64,000 bases of DNA from Typhlomys cinereus (Eukaryota; Chordata; Mammalia; Rodentia; Platacanthomyidae): positions 16,706,688-16,770,687 of the forward strand of contig JALPQD010000004.1 of assembly GCA_023101885.1 (NCBI GenBank), written 5' to 3'. Positions 25,431 through 36,998 of this stretch are shown here, piece by piece (positions within the stretch are counted from its first letter, which is position 1; the number at the start of each line of letters is the position of its first letter). The notes under the pieces are model-generated. The model had not been told where the DNA came from. It searched no databases and worked only from the letters and a program-made list of their open reading frames with translations. Made by a program: the position numbers and the translations under genes.

Positions 25431-25959
25431 TAGCTAGGACAAGTATAAAGAGACATATCCTACACAAAGAAAAACAGAAAGATATATTGTAGCAGAAACT
25501 GCCCTGAAATGTTACTGATAGAAGATATGGGCAATTAAACAAAATTCCCAGTACTAGGTATGTGATACCTCGTAATATGCTGTTGATCAGAACATTCTCA
25601 AAGCCCCCCACAAACAGTGTAGACTTTTGCCTTTGTTTTTACTTGCCGTCCAGAAATGAAACAGTAAGACCCTCTTACCAAATACACCATATACTGACCA
25701 CAATGGAAGTTAAAGTCCCTGTAAGGGTAGAAATAACCAAAAGTTAGCTTTAAGGACATGATACCAACTGCCATCCAAACATTTATTATTTTAACCATAT
25801 ATAGGGAGAGCTTTCAGAACTTGAGCTAGAAGCTTCTTAGAAGCATTGTAATATGTTTAATACAGAAAATAACTGACTAAAGTGCAGAGAATATGTGACT
25901 GTAAGCTACTTGGTCTTTAACAAGATATCTAAATCAACTCCACCCTATGATTTAGGAAA

Positions 25960-26440
25960 TATTAGGGGCAGTTTGAATTTAAGAGCCAGAAGGTGGGGAG
26001 GGATGCTGCAAACAGTATCCTGTGGTCATAACAAAGCTGGTACATCCATGAACTCACTGAAGCTGTGTCTTCTTCCATAAGACCTGCAGAAAATTTGGAT
26101 CCACAATGGAAGGAGCAAGCTCTTTTAAGAAGCACCACATTTCCTTGAGAGACTTTAGAGGGTTAACATCAGATTACTGGGAGTGGCAGTAGGGAAGTGC
26201 TTTCCTCCATGCCACACCCACTGATATATCATCTATGCTCCAGCAAGTGTTCAGGTTCCCAGTACAGGCAACCCAGATGAAATTCAGTGGGTCACACACA
26301 CAAAAATGACAGAAAAGTAGGAGATTGGTTGGGAAGAATGTCTGTAGTGGGGAAAGGAGAGGGAGGGAATTGGGTAAGGAAGAATGAAAATGACATCAAT
26401 TGATAAATTTATTTTATTCATAAAAAGATGAAAAAGAAAA
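25960..26440 (+). mobile_element. Lx-like L1 3' end, plus strand
   Basis: Contains Lx-type L1 3'UTR landmarks in order: 'atccatgaactcactgaagc', 'gggagtggcagtagggaagt', 'tgctccagcaagtgttcagg', 'attcagtgggtcacacacac', a short G-rich purine stretch at 26339-26370, and an A-rich end. Related copies are at 31825 and 43270. Noncoding and 5'-truncated. Confidence 0.65.
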
Positions 26441-26489
26441 TTGAACAATTAATTTTTTCAAACAATTAAATGTCCATATCAGTGTTTAA

Positions 26490-27780
26490 AACCACCAGTT
26501 TTTTTTTTGTTGTTGTTCATTTTGGACACATTTCCCTTCATGTTTTACATATTTATCCTTATGAATTGAAAGTCCCTTGTTGATAGCTTTAACATGTGAC
26601 ATTTCAAAATCCAAATGCTTTGAATATTTTACTTCTTCATACTGGTTTCCCTTGTCTGGTGTCTCATCGCTTCTAATAAATGCTGGCAATGTTAGAAATA
26701 AAGAAATGGCAGTACATATCATTTATGCCTGAATTAGGCCGTTTCACCTCCTGTTGAGTCATCACTGGGAAGAAGTTGAATCAAAATTAAATGGACTGGA
26801 TTTCTGTTTTGTCATTTTGAACTTTTCATCAGGCAGAGCAAGCTTGCTCCAAATTCTCAGGAGAAACCTGCTGTGTCTTTGTGCTTAGAATGTGGCTCTC
26901 TGTTCCAGCTGGCTTTCCTCAAGGTTCTTGCTCCACCTTCAGCATTGAGTTGTCCCTGCACATCTGTGCCACTAGGGAGTCCCTTCTAACTCTTTACCCC
27001 TGCCTGAGTGGAGTCTGCTTTTCCTGTAAGCATGGACAATGAATTCCTCCATGGCCTCCTTCAGTCTTAACAGGCTTGTCCTCGGGAGCCTAGGGTCCAT
27101 GCTGTTCCACACTTACTTTTCTCTCTGTGGCTGCTAATCCTGCCTTCAGGTTTCAGTGTTCACGGCAGGAACATTTCCTGACATTCTTCCCGAAAGAGCA
27201 AGCCACTGTTCCTCATCAGTTAAGTAGAGTTTCTTTACCCCTCTCTGCAAAGAATTTCTATATTTACCCGCATCACTGAAGTTAGGAACCTTCGCTTTCA
27301 CCCTGGAAGTAAGCCTGTTTATCGCTTGGTCCTATTGCACTAGCAGATGCTTCTTATTCAAGTGATTGATGCCTGTCTGCTATGGTCAACTAAGCCCTTC
27401 AGAACTTTCATCTGGTATCTTTTGTCTGGTGCCCAGACCTGGCACTTTTTTTAGAAGCACCGATGCAAGCAGCAGATGAGCCTGTGAGTAGATGCTGCCA
27501 TCCTTCATCTTAAACTCATTGTTTCAGAATTAACATTGGCTTCAAAAGGAATTTCATGCATTTTCTAACATTAGCTGACCACTTCTTACATACTTCTACT
27601 TCTGTCTGATAAGTAGTACCTCATCCTTCAATGACCTGCCAAAGTTTACAAAGTAAGTAACAAATTCTTTCATCTTTGCTTGGAGGTGGTATCACTTTAT
27701 GTCAGTTTACTTAGTACCTAAAGTTCTTGGATGGTTTCAGGAAAAAGCATCCGTTTCCCAACTTATCTATTTGTCAATAA
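26490..27780 (-). other. Unidentified GC-richer block, possible decayed retrocopy
   Basis: This block is less AT-rich than the surrounding DNA, has few A/T runs between 26830 and 27740, and has a T-run at 26500-26510 that could be the A-tail of a minus-strand retrocopy. A 78-codon minus-strand frame at 26486-26722 lies at that end; otherwise I found no long frame and no recognisable domain. It abuts the PHB1 pseudogene, which has its own poly-A, so they would be separate insertions. An old LTR/ERV internal fragment or unique DNA are alternatives. Confidence 0.25.
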
Positions 27781-27821
27781 CAGTTTGTTCAGTTTGCTGG
27801 TAAATGACATTCCCTGGCTTT

Positions 27822-28765
27822 TTTATCCTTTTTTTTTTTTGAGATCTCAAGTGATTTCACTTTTATTTCCTTCACTTTAAGCCAATCATGAAATTTCACA
27901 CTGATTTCTAGAGGGAGCAGAAGGAAGGGAGTATTCGGAATCACTGGAGATTCAGGCAAGGCAGGCCTCACTAGGGCAGCTGGAGAGGCACCTACTAACC
28001 CGCCTGCAGGTAGGTGATGTTCTGAGAGTGAGAGAGCTGGTAGGCAATGTCCTCCGCAGCTTCCAGCTTGCGCAGCTCGATCAGACCCGCCTGCGGTGGC
28101 TAGGTAGCTGGTGATCAGCTTGGCTGCCTTTAAGTCGCCCTCAGTAAAGATGCTGGCTGCCTTCTGCTGTTCCGTCTTTTGCATAACAAATCTGGCCCCC
28201 TCTGCTTCCAGCTAAGCTCCCTGTTTGGCTTCCACTGCCTCTGTGAACCCCTCTCTGAAGATCAGATGGGCCAGGGATGCATCATCCAGGATGAGCCCAA
28301 AGGTCGCTGCTCGCCCCAGAGCTCATCGCTCACCAGCCTGGAGACCAGCTCTTCCGAGTGATCAGTTCTCCAGCATCAAAAACGAACCACCACGGACCTG
28401 AGAATCTCTGTGGAGATGGAAGGCAACACTCGCTCATCATAGTCCTCTCCAGTGCAAATGCGAGGAAGCTGACTAGAAGAGGATGCGTAGTGTGATGTTG
28501 ACATTCTGCAAATCTTTGCTACCGGTACATTCCGTAGTTGAGAAAGGCAGTCAAAGATAGTTGGTTTCTGAACCCAAGAGATTAGAAAGTGTCAAAGATC
28601 ACAGCTCTGTGGCCAGCACCACATTATATAAAGCAGACTTCATCATGCCTCCTGCCATGGTTAAGGCCAAACTTGTCATGGACTCAAACATGTCGATGGC
28701 AGCCATGATTACTTCTCTTGGACCCACTCACACCTGCGCTCACTCTGACCTCCGCGTGAATTCCC
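27822..28765 (-). pseudogene. PHB1: Prohibitin (PHB1) processed pseudogene
   Basis: Read on the minus strand this is an intronless copy of the prohibitin-1 mRNA. The start codon is at 28706-28704, opening MAAIDMFESMTSLALTMAGG, close to prohibitin's N-terminus. Further on, near 28180-28060, comes a reading like 'EQQKAASIFTEGDLKAAK', then 'SLATAG'-type and '[14 protein letters not shown]'-type segments across frames. The functional protein (about 272 residues) is an inner mitochondrial membrane scaffold. Here the frame is broken by stops (one after codon 33) and frameshifts. The 3'UTR matches 'gaaatttcatgattggctta' and an AATAAA signal (antisense near 27865), and ends in a T-run at 27830-27840, the antisense poly-A. 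This identifies a dead L1-mediated retrocopy. Confidence 0.93.
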
Positions 28766-28769
28766 TTGC

Positions 28770-29456
28770 TTCTTTATACTCTTAATTAGAATATAATTCA
28801 AATGTTTCCTTTTAAATTATCACAATATTCTAAGAGCATTTACTGACAGATTGTCTTGTACTTTATGATACTGCAAGTCTTGATTAAAATGTAGTATTAA
28901 TCACAAAAAGTGAACAGTAATACTGGCTTCTTGCAACAAATGTAGTCATATATGCACGACCCCATGTTCCACCATTGCTTTTTCAGTAAGTATGATCACT
29001 CTCAGAGCTCTCTGTAGAGATGAAAATAATCTGCTCTGATTTTTTTCTTACTGCCTCAGATAAAATAATGCAGTGCTACTCAGACATTTTTTACTCATGT
29101 AACACTTTCATCAAATGAAATTTGATGTTTATTCCCATTATATAAATGATATGAAAGTAGGGTGTTCTGTTCAAAGGTTTGGAGGGGAAGATGAAAGAAT
29201 ATCTTTCTGCTTTCTGCTCCTTCCAAACCAAAGTGACCTATAAGCAGGCTGAGTAACTCAGACAATTTAGCAAAATAAAGAATCCTACTGTACCCCTGGT
29301 GCATTTAATGTGAATTTCTTGAAATCAAGCCCAGGACTAGCTATTTTCTTTTCCTCTTCGAATAATTCTTATTCATAGATTATTCAAGATTCAAAGGTTT
29401 GAGGTCTTGCAGTAAGTTAAAAAATATCTCTGAACCTTGAAAAATTATCTTTTTTT
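28770..29456. other. Plain AT-rich intergenic sequence
   Basis: No gene or repeat recognised between the PHB1 retrocopy and the next SINE. Confidence 0.5.
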
Positions 29457-29467
29457 AATTTGACTTA

Positions 29468-29802
29468 AATGACTGGCGAGCTGATTCAAGAGTTAAGCCT
29501 CTAACTTGAAAGCAGAGAGATCCGAGTTCAGATCCCAGATACCACATTAAAAAAAAATCATTAGGGGGTAATGACAGAGGCCTGCACTTCCCACCTAGAA
29601 AGCAGAGCCTGGAAAACTGTGGAGCAAAGCATTAAGGAAGTGGAGTAATCCAGGATGACTCTAGAAGTCACTCTTGGTATGCCACGGGCATATACAGTGC
29701 CTTTTGATACATATGTACATGTACATACAAATACACATACACATACACATACACATACATAGACAGACAGACAGGCAGATAGACAGACAGGTAGACAGGT
29801 AG

Positions 29803-29833
<31 letters not shown>

Positions 29834-29836
29834 AAG
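29468..29836 (+). mobile_element. Old tRNA-headed SINE (older body type), plus strand
   Basis: The head carries 'caagagttaagcctctaact' and the B-box-like 'gagttcagatcccagatacc'. The body is the older type ('agcagagcctggaaaactgt', 'gagtaatccaggatgactct'), followed by a long CA/GACA simple tail (about 29700-29830). Target-site duplication aatttgactta lies at 29457-29467 and 29837-29847 (11 bp, perfect). The 115-codon minus-strand frame here is a translation of the CA tail and SINE. Confidence 0.85.
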
Positions 29837-29847
29837 AATTTGACTTA

Positions 29848-30458
29848 GTAGAATTAAGTAAATTAAATCAACAACATACATACTAGTTATAAGAATTTTA
29901 TTAAACACAGGTAAAATCTCAGAGCAAAGACTTTCTCCATATTACTTTAAGTAATTTTATTTCATTTCATATATGGCTACCTACTAGTGTAGAATATATA
30001 TTAGGATAATTATCAAATAGGCATGCTGTTATTATTATAGTCTTATAGGTTCTGAGCTATTGGGAATTATGTTTACTAGCATTAATTCAAGGTTATATAT
30101 TGTGTTTGTTCTTTTTGTTACTTCTAGTTTATTGCTAATGCCTTATTTTTCAATATTTGAAAGAAATAGAAATAGTAGTTGTACATTGAACTCATACTTC
30201 ATTCTAAGTATTAAATATATTTTGACTTTCAAATTCATTAATAATTTTTATCTCTTTTCACTTTCTTAGGAGCTAATTTTGATAATTAATAACGAAGTTT
30301 ATTATTTGGCAAAAATAGTCATTTTTAATTGACTATGATATGAATTGTAATTGAATTGTACTTTACTGCATAACTTAAGTTTTTATGTAAAAGTTACAGT
30401 AGATTCTTTCCAAAATTATTATAAATTTTTAAAACCTTTTCTATTTTTTATTCTTTCT

Positions 30459-30498
<40 letters not shown>

Positions 30499-31824
30499 CT
30501 GTGTGTCTGTGGCATAGGAGGGTGCCTTTTACAATCTAGGCAAGCACTCTAACACATACTGGCACGTTTTTACCTTTTCTACTATATTTTGTCTTTCTCT
30601 GTGGTGTGGCTTTAGGTTTAGTTTGAAATAGTGTATAGGCTTTGCTTTGACCTGTTGCTCTGATAAAGTACACCACAGCCTTGGTAGCTCGTATACAACA
30701 GAAATTTTTATTTCTCATATTTCTAGAAGCTGAAAGTACTTACCATAAGATGCAATCTGATTTATTTTATTTTTGGCATCTCCTGAATTATAACCTTACA
30801 TTTTTACCATCAATTAAATCCCCTCAAGATAGACCTAAATGAAAATAATTGACCTGAACTTACTTTAAGTAAAATACATCAAATTATCGTTGTTTATTCA
30901 AATTTGAAAAAAAGCTTTTTTTATATCAATCAAACAAAACATCTATATGAACCTTTTCCATTTCTTACAATTACATCTTCTCTGAAAAATTTCATACCAC
31001 TATTTGGCCACTAATTATTTCAATTCCTATAAAAAAAGTCATGAAATGATTAATATAATGGTTTTATTTATATAAAACTCATCAAGAACTTTGCTTCTTA
31101 TTAAATACTCCTGTCCTCTCCAAAGCTCTGACTTTCATCTTTTTAATACAACCTCTTAAGACTCTTTAGTTAATGCGTATTTGAAGTATCATTCTCCTCA
31201 CAATGAGCTGCTCTGAAGAGTACTACCAGCACAGAAATCAATCCAGTGATGGTAAGTGGTCTGTGGTCTCACGGGGATACACTCATCTGCTAAAACTTTA
31301 AAGCCATATCTGTCAAATATTCTTTCCTTTTGTAGAGTGCTTTATGTGGAATTAATGTATTTTAACCCACATGACACTAGCATTTTCCATTACTGCAAGA
31401 CGTGCAGAAAACTGATGCCTTAAGGTGTGGTGAAATTCTCCATTTCGGATCAATTTGGTTGTTTGCATTGATCATTGCAGCTGAATACTGAAACACTCAT
31501 CACTAAATGAACAGTTATCTGATTTGTTTTGTTGTCTTGTTACGGTTTCCCACTCACAATTAGCTAGGTCTGTGTCAATAATTTTCAAAGTCTTAATAGC
31601 ATACAGACTTGAAGTCAGCATCAGGAATACCCTCTAAGCATTTCAAAAGAGCTGGCTCATGTACAAACCTTCCCAGTCCTGTCTACACCAAAATATAAAA
31701 AAAAAAAACACATATGGGAACATACAAAAGCATAAGATTATGAGGTGAAGACTGAGGACACAAAAAGTGATTTGTATAAAATAGCTTGGTATTAGTATTT
31801 GTGGTCTCAACCTATTATCAATGT
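29848..31824. other. Plain intergenic sequence
   Basis: No gene seen. Contains a GT microsatellite at 30462-30510. The stretch 31180-31600 is more complex in composition than its surroundings, but I could not identify it. Confidence 0.4.
30462..30510. repeat. GT microsatellite
   Basis: About 15 GT units at 30462-30492, then imperfect TCTGTG units. No SINE head is attached, so it appears to be an independent simple repeat. Confidence 0.9.
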
Positions 31825-32140
31825 TTCACCATGGAAGAAGGACAATCACAAGAGACTATAACTTGCTGAGAGACTACTGAAGGTTAATTTCATATAGGAT
31901 CAGGAGAACTACTTTTCTCAATGATTTGCCCACTGGTAAATCATCCATGTCCCAGCAATTCCTCAGTGGCTTCCTAGGTAACACCCAGTGAACCATACAT
32001 GCAGAAAGATGTGAAACTAAGGAGAAGATTGGCTGAAAAAGAAAAAGCATGCATCAGAAAAGGAAAGGTTGAATGGGATTGGATTAAAATGATATAAAAG
32101 CATTGTACTCATGAATAAAAGTGTCAAAGAATAAAATAAT
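31825..32140 (+). mobile_element. Lx-like L1 3' end, plus strand
   Basis: Diverged copy of the element at 25960 and 43270. Landmarks: 'tgcccactggtaaatcatcc', 'atgtcccagcaattcctcag', 'aacacccagtgaaccataca', then an A/G-rich stretch and 'gaataaaagtgtcaaagaat' before the A-rich end. Noncoding 3'UTR only. Confidence 0.55.
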
Positions 32141-32220
32141 TAAAATTACATCTTCCCAGCTCTTAAATCTAAGATCATCTGATAGTCTTCTATTCTTTAT
32201 AGTCCCGAGCACAAAATTTT

Positions 32221-33295
32221 TTTATGTATTTCTTCCACTCATACAAAGTTGATAAGTACCCAATTCCCCTTCCTCCCTGGATCCCTTTCTCCCTCGCCCG
32301 TTTTCTCTTTCCTTTCTCCACTTCTCTCCCTTTCTCCCAGTGCTCCCTCCCCCCCCACATTCCTGGAGCATCCTTTAGTATGCATGTCAAACTTCCCTCT
32401 GGGTCCTCCTCTCTGAGGTGTAAGGACTCAGTGGCATTGCCTACAGCTCTTTTTTGTGTTCCCCTTTAGTATAGGAACATTATTGTGGCTGTTAATCCCT
32501 TGCTTCTAAGGATCGTAGTGCCTGTGATCCATGCTAGACTTTGGGGGTTTAATGATATGTTGCTAATTGTGCAGGTCATGCAAAATCCTATTATGATTAC
32601 TTGGGCCTTAACTTATATGGAGTATCTTGCATATCATTGCTCCTCCCCATTTTTAGGCTCTTACAATCTTACCACACCCTCTTCTGCAAATTTCCCTGAG
32701 CTTTAGGATGGAGAGAGATTAGGCTGGTCCGGTTCCAGGTGGTTGATGCAGAGTTTCTAATTTTCCGAATTATGGTTTGTTGATTTTTTTTCAGCTTTGT
32801 TGCTACTGCACTGCCCTTGGCTCTATCCTGATGGGTATTGGATATCATCCCCTGGCCAGAGATAAAATGCTGTTAAAATAGAATCTTATTTTAAGAGTAG
32901 ATTCAAAGGTAGATGGAATAAGAGTAGGAGACCACTGTGGGGGGGTAGTCTCCCATTTGCAGGATGGTTACCTTCTATTTGCCAGACTCTATGCCCTCCC
33001 TTTCTGGTGAGATCATACCCCATCAGATGCAAGTGACCAGTAAGGAGAGTCTGCGAGCCCAACCAGATGTCTCATTACTTACTTGCAGTCCTTGATGGTG
33101 GCCTGTTTTCTCTGCTCTAGCGTGATCCCCCCTCTCCTTTTTTCTGGCTGGGCCCTCCTTCCCCTTCCCTCCCTGCTTATAATCTTTGCAATTACTGTAG
33201 GTGTTACATAGATTTATCTTTGAGTGTGTCACTAAGTGGGTTTGGTACTAGGATCCACGTTTTAGGGAGTACATATGGTGCTTAATTTTCTAACA
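32221..33295 (-). mobile_element. 5'-truncated L1 (3'UTR) with target-site duplication, minus strand
   Basis: A 1075-bp minus-strand L1 3' end. From the left: antisense A-rich end, antisense purine tract (C/T-rich 32260-32352), then 'ggagcatcctttagtatgca' and 'gtgcaggtcatgcaaaatcc' matching the reverse complement of the L1 at 61500, and 'tgagctttaggatggagaga' toward the end of ORF2 near 33290. Target-site duplication agcacaaaatttt is perfect: 32208-32220 and 33296-33308 (13 bp). One of the better-preserved L1 insertions in the window. Confidence 0.88.
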
Positions 33296-33308
33296 AGCAC
33301 AAAATTTT

Positions 33309-34137
33309 AACGGAAAATTAATGAATAACAATCATTATAAGAAACCTATATTGTAATACTATATTGCTAACTGAACTTATAATTACAATGCAATGTACAA
33401 AGAGTTGAATTGATCTGAAATGGAAAATTACACAGCACCTTAAGGCATTTGTTTTCTGTACATCATATTTTGACATAAAAAGCATAGAAATACTAGTAAA
33501 TTTTTCCATATGCCCAGAAAGCAAGCAAAATGTAAATAAGTTAATATAGCTGAAATATAATAAAATATAATAAAATTAAGACAAACCCAAAGACAGATTT
33601 TTTTACTAAGCTAGTGAGAACAATTTGTTAAGGAGAGTTATGTAACCCCTGTTCATAAATATTAGAGATATATATCTGTAGCTTGTTCTATCATACATTA
33701 CTTTAAACAAGAAAAATAATCCTATTATTCTTCTGAACCTTCCAATTTACAGCATACTTTGTTTTAGAATTCCCAAAATGATAAGTAAAATTTGAAATAA
33801 CATAGTACATAGTTTTCCCAGAAACAATATAACATTGCAGACAGACCTTGAGGAGAATCCCTGGAATTTTTCAGCATTAATGAGCTTTTAAATAAGCCAC
33901 TGTACAAACAATAGAGTCTTAATACATTTTCTCTTCATCATCTAAGCACAAATAGTACAAGAATAATTTCCATGTAAGTCAGTCACACTTACATTCCTTT
34001 CATAATATTCTCATCAGTGTTTTTTATTGTTTTGTTTGGGTTTTCCAATTATACTATCAGTCTTCTAAAGAGTGATTGTCTTTCTTTAGATCACACTGCA
34101 ACTAATTAGTCCAAAGCAAGTAAACAATGAATGACAG
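33309..34137. other. Plain AT-rich intergenic sequence
   Basis: No gene or repeat recognised. Confidence 0.5.
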
Positions 34138-34430
34138 GTGGAATGACTCCGTGAATAAAATATTTGAAGGTCAAACTGAGAACCAGAATTTGTATCCCCA
34201 ATAGAAAAGTTGGGCAAGCTTAGTGACCTCCTGTAATCCCAGCAAATAGAAAGCAGAGACAGGCCATCTTCAGCCAACTTTCCTAGATAGAATTGTTAGA
34301 ATTCACAAGCTCCAAGATCAGCAAAAGATTCCAGCTCAATAAAAATTAGGAAACTCTCAAGGAAAACATACAATATTAATATCAGGTCCACATATGTAAG
34401 TGTATAGACATGCACACACACATGAAAACA

Positions 34431-34431
<1 letters not shown>
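34138..34431 (+). mobile_element. Old dimeric rodent SINE (RSINE1/B4-like), plus strand
   Basis: The tRNA-like head is decayed ('gaatgactccgtgaataaaa', 'agaatttgtatccccaatag'). The second part starts 'gacctcctgtaatcccagca' and continues 'aagcagagacaggccatctt'. The element ends in the CA microsatellite at 34432-34487. Sense counterpart of the copies at 3838 and 60190. Confidence 0.55.

Positions 34432-34487
<56 letters not shown>
34432..34487. repeat. CA microsatellite (SINE tail)
   Basis: About 28 uninterrupted CA units, the longest pure CA run in the window. It lies exactly where the CA-rich tail of the preceding SINE is expected, so it probably expanded from that tail. Confidence 0.95.
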
Positions 34488-34489
<2 letters not shown>

Positions 34490-34789
34490 GTCCCTTGCTA
34501 GCTACCTGGACTTATAGGCACTTCAAGTTAAATTTAAAAAATCTGAAAACTGGAGGCTTAGGTCTGATTATGAGATAAATAATATGTGTTACTTGCCTCA
34601 TTTTTTGATTTAGTTAAATAGTTCTTCGTATAAAATCGACAATTGGAATTAACCACACACTTTTCCTTGTCAGCTTCACCCACAAACATACTATTTCAAA
34701 CCATAACTTTCTACCATTTGTCACCATAGAAGTTCATGCTATATAAAATATAATCATTATAATTATAAATGTTTCAATAGTTCAACAGT

Positions 34790-35830
34790 GAATGTCCCAA
34801 AGTTGTCTTAGTCAATATTATTTCAGTTCCAACACTTAATAGTCCAAAATCTCTTAGCTGTGAACATACACAAAATCGAAACAAATTAAATATTTCCAAT
34901 CTGTATTGCAAAGGTTATTCTTGTTTAAAGTGGACAAACTAGAGCACAACAAGAAACTGTCAAGTCAAAATTAAGATTAAAATCTAGCAAATCAAATGCC
35001 ACATCTTGTAGCTCAATGTCAGTTCTCCAAGATTTGTAATGCCCGAATGTTGTACAGCTTCATACCTTTGGTTCTGCTGACTGTGGCACACACAGCTATT
35101 ATCCACCCATGCCTTCAGCCTTCACTGGCACACATCTTTGATTTCGGTATCTCTAGGATTCACATTGCTTTTCAGGAACTCCAAACTTGCCACATAGTCT
35201 CACTTGATCTCGATGAGGATTACCCCTCAAGCTTGCATCAAAACCAGCATCACTTATATGATCTTGCCAAGTCCTGAATCCAGCTCAGAATGTAAATCAG
35301 AGCTGTATCAATCTCCATGACCTGACCATCAAGAAGTACTTTTCTATGCAGCCACTTTGGAGGAAGAGAAAACTACTTCAACTTAGACCTTTCTCTCCTA
35401 AATGAATTTAAATTTTCAGAAAATGGAGCCCCCACGAGGCAGGATCCTGCCCTTTGGACATCTTTCCTGCTCTCCTAAAGCAAAATACTCTGTTTTTCTC
35501 CAATGGCACCAATTTCTCCAATAGATATAGCTGCTATGTAATTTATACTCTTCTCATTTGAAATTTCCGTCTTACACAAATGACTCTTCTCCATAAGTCA
35601 GTCCATTATCTTTAGATTCAATTTCACCAAGTCTTTGTTCTCTTTTTTAAAAAAATCAAAAAACCTTCATGAACTGGGCCTCCACTTCTACATCATTCTC
35701 AGTATTACTATACACCATGCTTCCAAATGTACTGCCCATTAAGCTATGACTTCAAAGTTCTAAACTCTTCCACATCATAACAAAAGACACAGGTCGTATC
35801 TATTGCAATAATAGGCTCACTTTTCTGAAA
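34790..35830 (-). mobile_element. ERVL-MaLR internal-like fragment, minus strand
   Basis: On the plus strand it shows words of the antisense internal region of MaLR elements (recognised from memory): 'cacttaatagtccaaaatct', 'gccacatcttgtagctcaat', 'gaggcaggatcctgcccttt' and 'gggcctccacttctacatca'. MaLRs are nonautonomous LTR retrotransposons; no gag- or pol-like frame is present. The 93-codon frame at 34996-35277 lies inside and has no domain. LTRs were not delimited. Confidence 0.45.
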
Positions 35831-35894
35831 TTAAATCATTTTAGATTTATAATTACATTGCTGTAAATAATGCACGAATGAAAAATGCAGAAGG

Positions 35895-36199
35895 GGGGCT
35901 GGAGAGGTGGCTCAGGGGTTAGGCCTCTGCCTTGCAGGCAGAAGGCCCTGAGTTCGGATCCTAGACCCCACGTATAGACGCCAGGCGGAAGCGGGGGAGG
36001 TTCTGCGTTTCCGGTCCTGGTAGGGCGGAGCCTGTGAATCGAATCCCGGGGCAGAGTAAACAAGGAGGAGGTGGAGGCGTCCATGGTGGTTCCCGAATTC
36101 GTCCGTGGTTCTACACACACACACATACATATACCCGTGCACACATGCATACACGCACAATTGAATAAAATAATAATAAATAAAAAAATTTAAAAAAAA
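35895..36199 (+). mobile_element. Young SINE, copy 2 (subfamily with 10-bp insert)
   Basis: Near-full copy: tRNA-like head with A-box 'tggctcaggggttaggcc' and B-box-like 'gagttcggatcctaga', CpG-rich body, CA tract at about 36113-36155, then 'ttgaataaaataataataaa' with AATAAA. Perfect 15-bp target-site duplication gaaaaatgcagaagg at 35880-35894 and 36200-36214. It carries the 10-bp 'gtaaacaagg' insert and 'ctagacccc', shared with the copy at 47615. A 5-bp 'cgaat' duplication is private to this copy. Confidence 0.92.
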
Positions 36200-36454
36200 G
36201 AAAAATGCAGAAGGAAATTATGCTCACGATTCCACATTTTACTCGATGTGATTTATACTGCATTAGTAGCTAAGAAAGCTTGTTTCACTATACCCACCAA
36301 AATAGTCAACAAAGACCAATGTTTTTCAACTTGCTGATTAACTTTGCCAAAATACTGGAATGGATGAAACAAAGGCAAGAGAATCTCAGCAGGTTCACAC
36401 TCTGCTTTGGTTCATGTATAGACATGTAGCCCAGTAGGTGCTGAATATAGCAAA

Positions 36455-36682
36455 ACTGAATGTCAGAAGGAAGATGAGAAGGAAGAAGAGGAGGGGAAAG
36501 AAAGAAAGGAAGAAGAAGGAGAGACAGAGACAGAGGAAGAAAGAAAGAAAGAAAGAGAAAGAAAGAAAGAAAGAAAGAAGGAAGGAAGGAAGGAAGGAAG
36601 GAAGGAAGGAAGGAAGGAAGGAAGGAAGGAAGGAAGGAAGGAAGGAAAGAGAGACAGAGAAAGAAAGAAAGAAAGAAAGAAA

Positions 36683-36730
<48 letters not shown>

Positions 36731-36774
36731 AAAGAAAGAGAAAGACAGAAAGAAAAGAAAGAAAAGAAAGAAAG

Positions 36775-36833
<59 letters not shown>

Positions 36834-36998
36834 GAAAGAAAGAAAGAAAGAAAAGGGGGAGAGAGGGAAGGAGGAACGGGAGGAGGAGAGGGAGGGGGGA
36901 AGGAGAGGGGAGGAGGAAAGGGAGGGGGGAGGGAGAGGGGGAGAGGGAGGGAGGGGAGAAGGAGGGAGGAGAGGAGGAGAAAAAGAAAATAAAGAAAA
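36455..36998. repeat. 540-bp purine tract, (GAAA)n and (GGAA)n with G-rich end
   Basis: An almost purely A/G plus strand: AGAA/GAAA repeats, a (GGAA)n block at about 36578-36646, more (GAAA)n to 36855, then a G-rich GGGAGG-type part at 36856-36980. Pyrimidines are rare single interruptions (about a dozen, mostly 'gacag' steps). The 184-codon Lys/Glu/Arg-only frame is a by-product. Mirror-symmetric purine tracts like this can form H-DNA; the G-rich end could form G-quadruplexes. Confidence 0.95.

Noticed and set aside
28179..28785. 60- and 74-codon plus-strand frames
   Set aside because: They are antisense readings of the PHB1 processed pseudogene.
36438..36992. 184-codon open frame of Lys, Glu and Arg
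   Set aside because: It is the translation of a pure purine simple repeat; such sequence rarely makes stops. No start context, domain or flanking gene structure.
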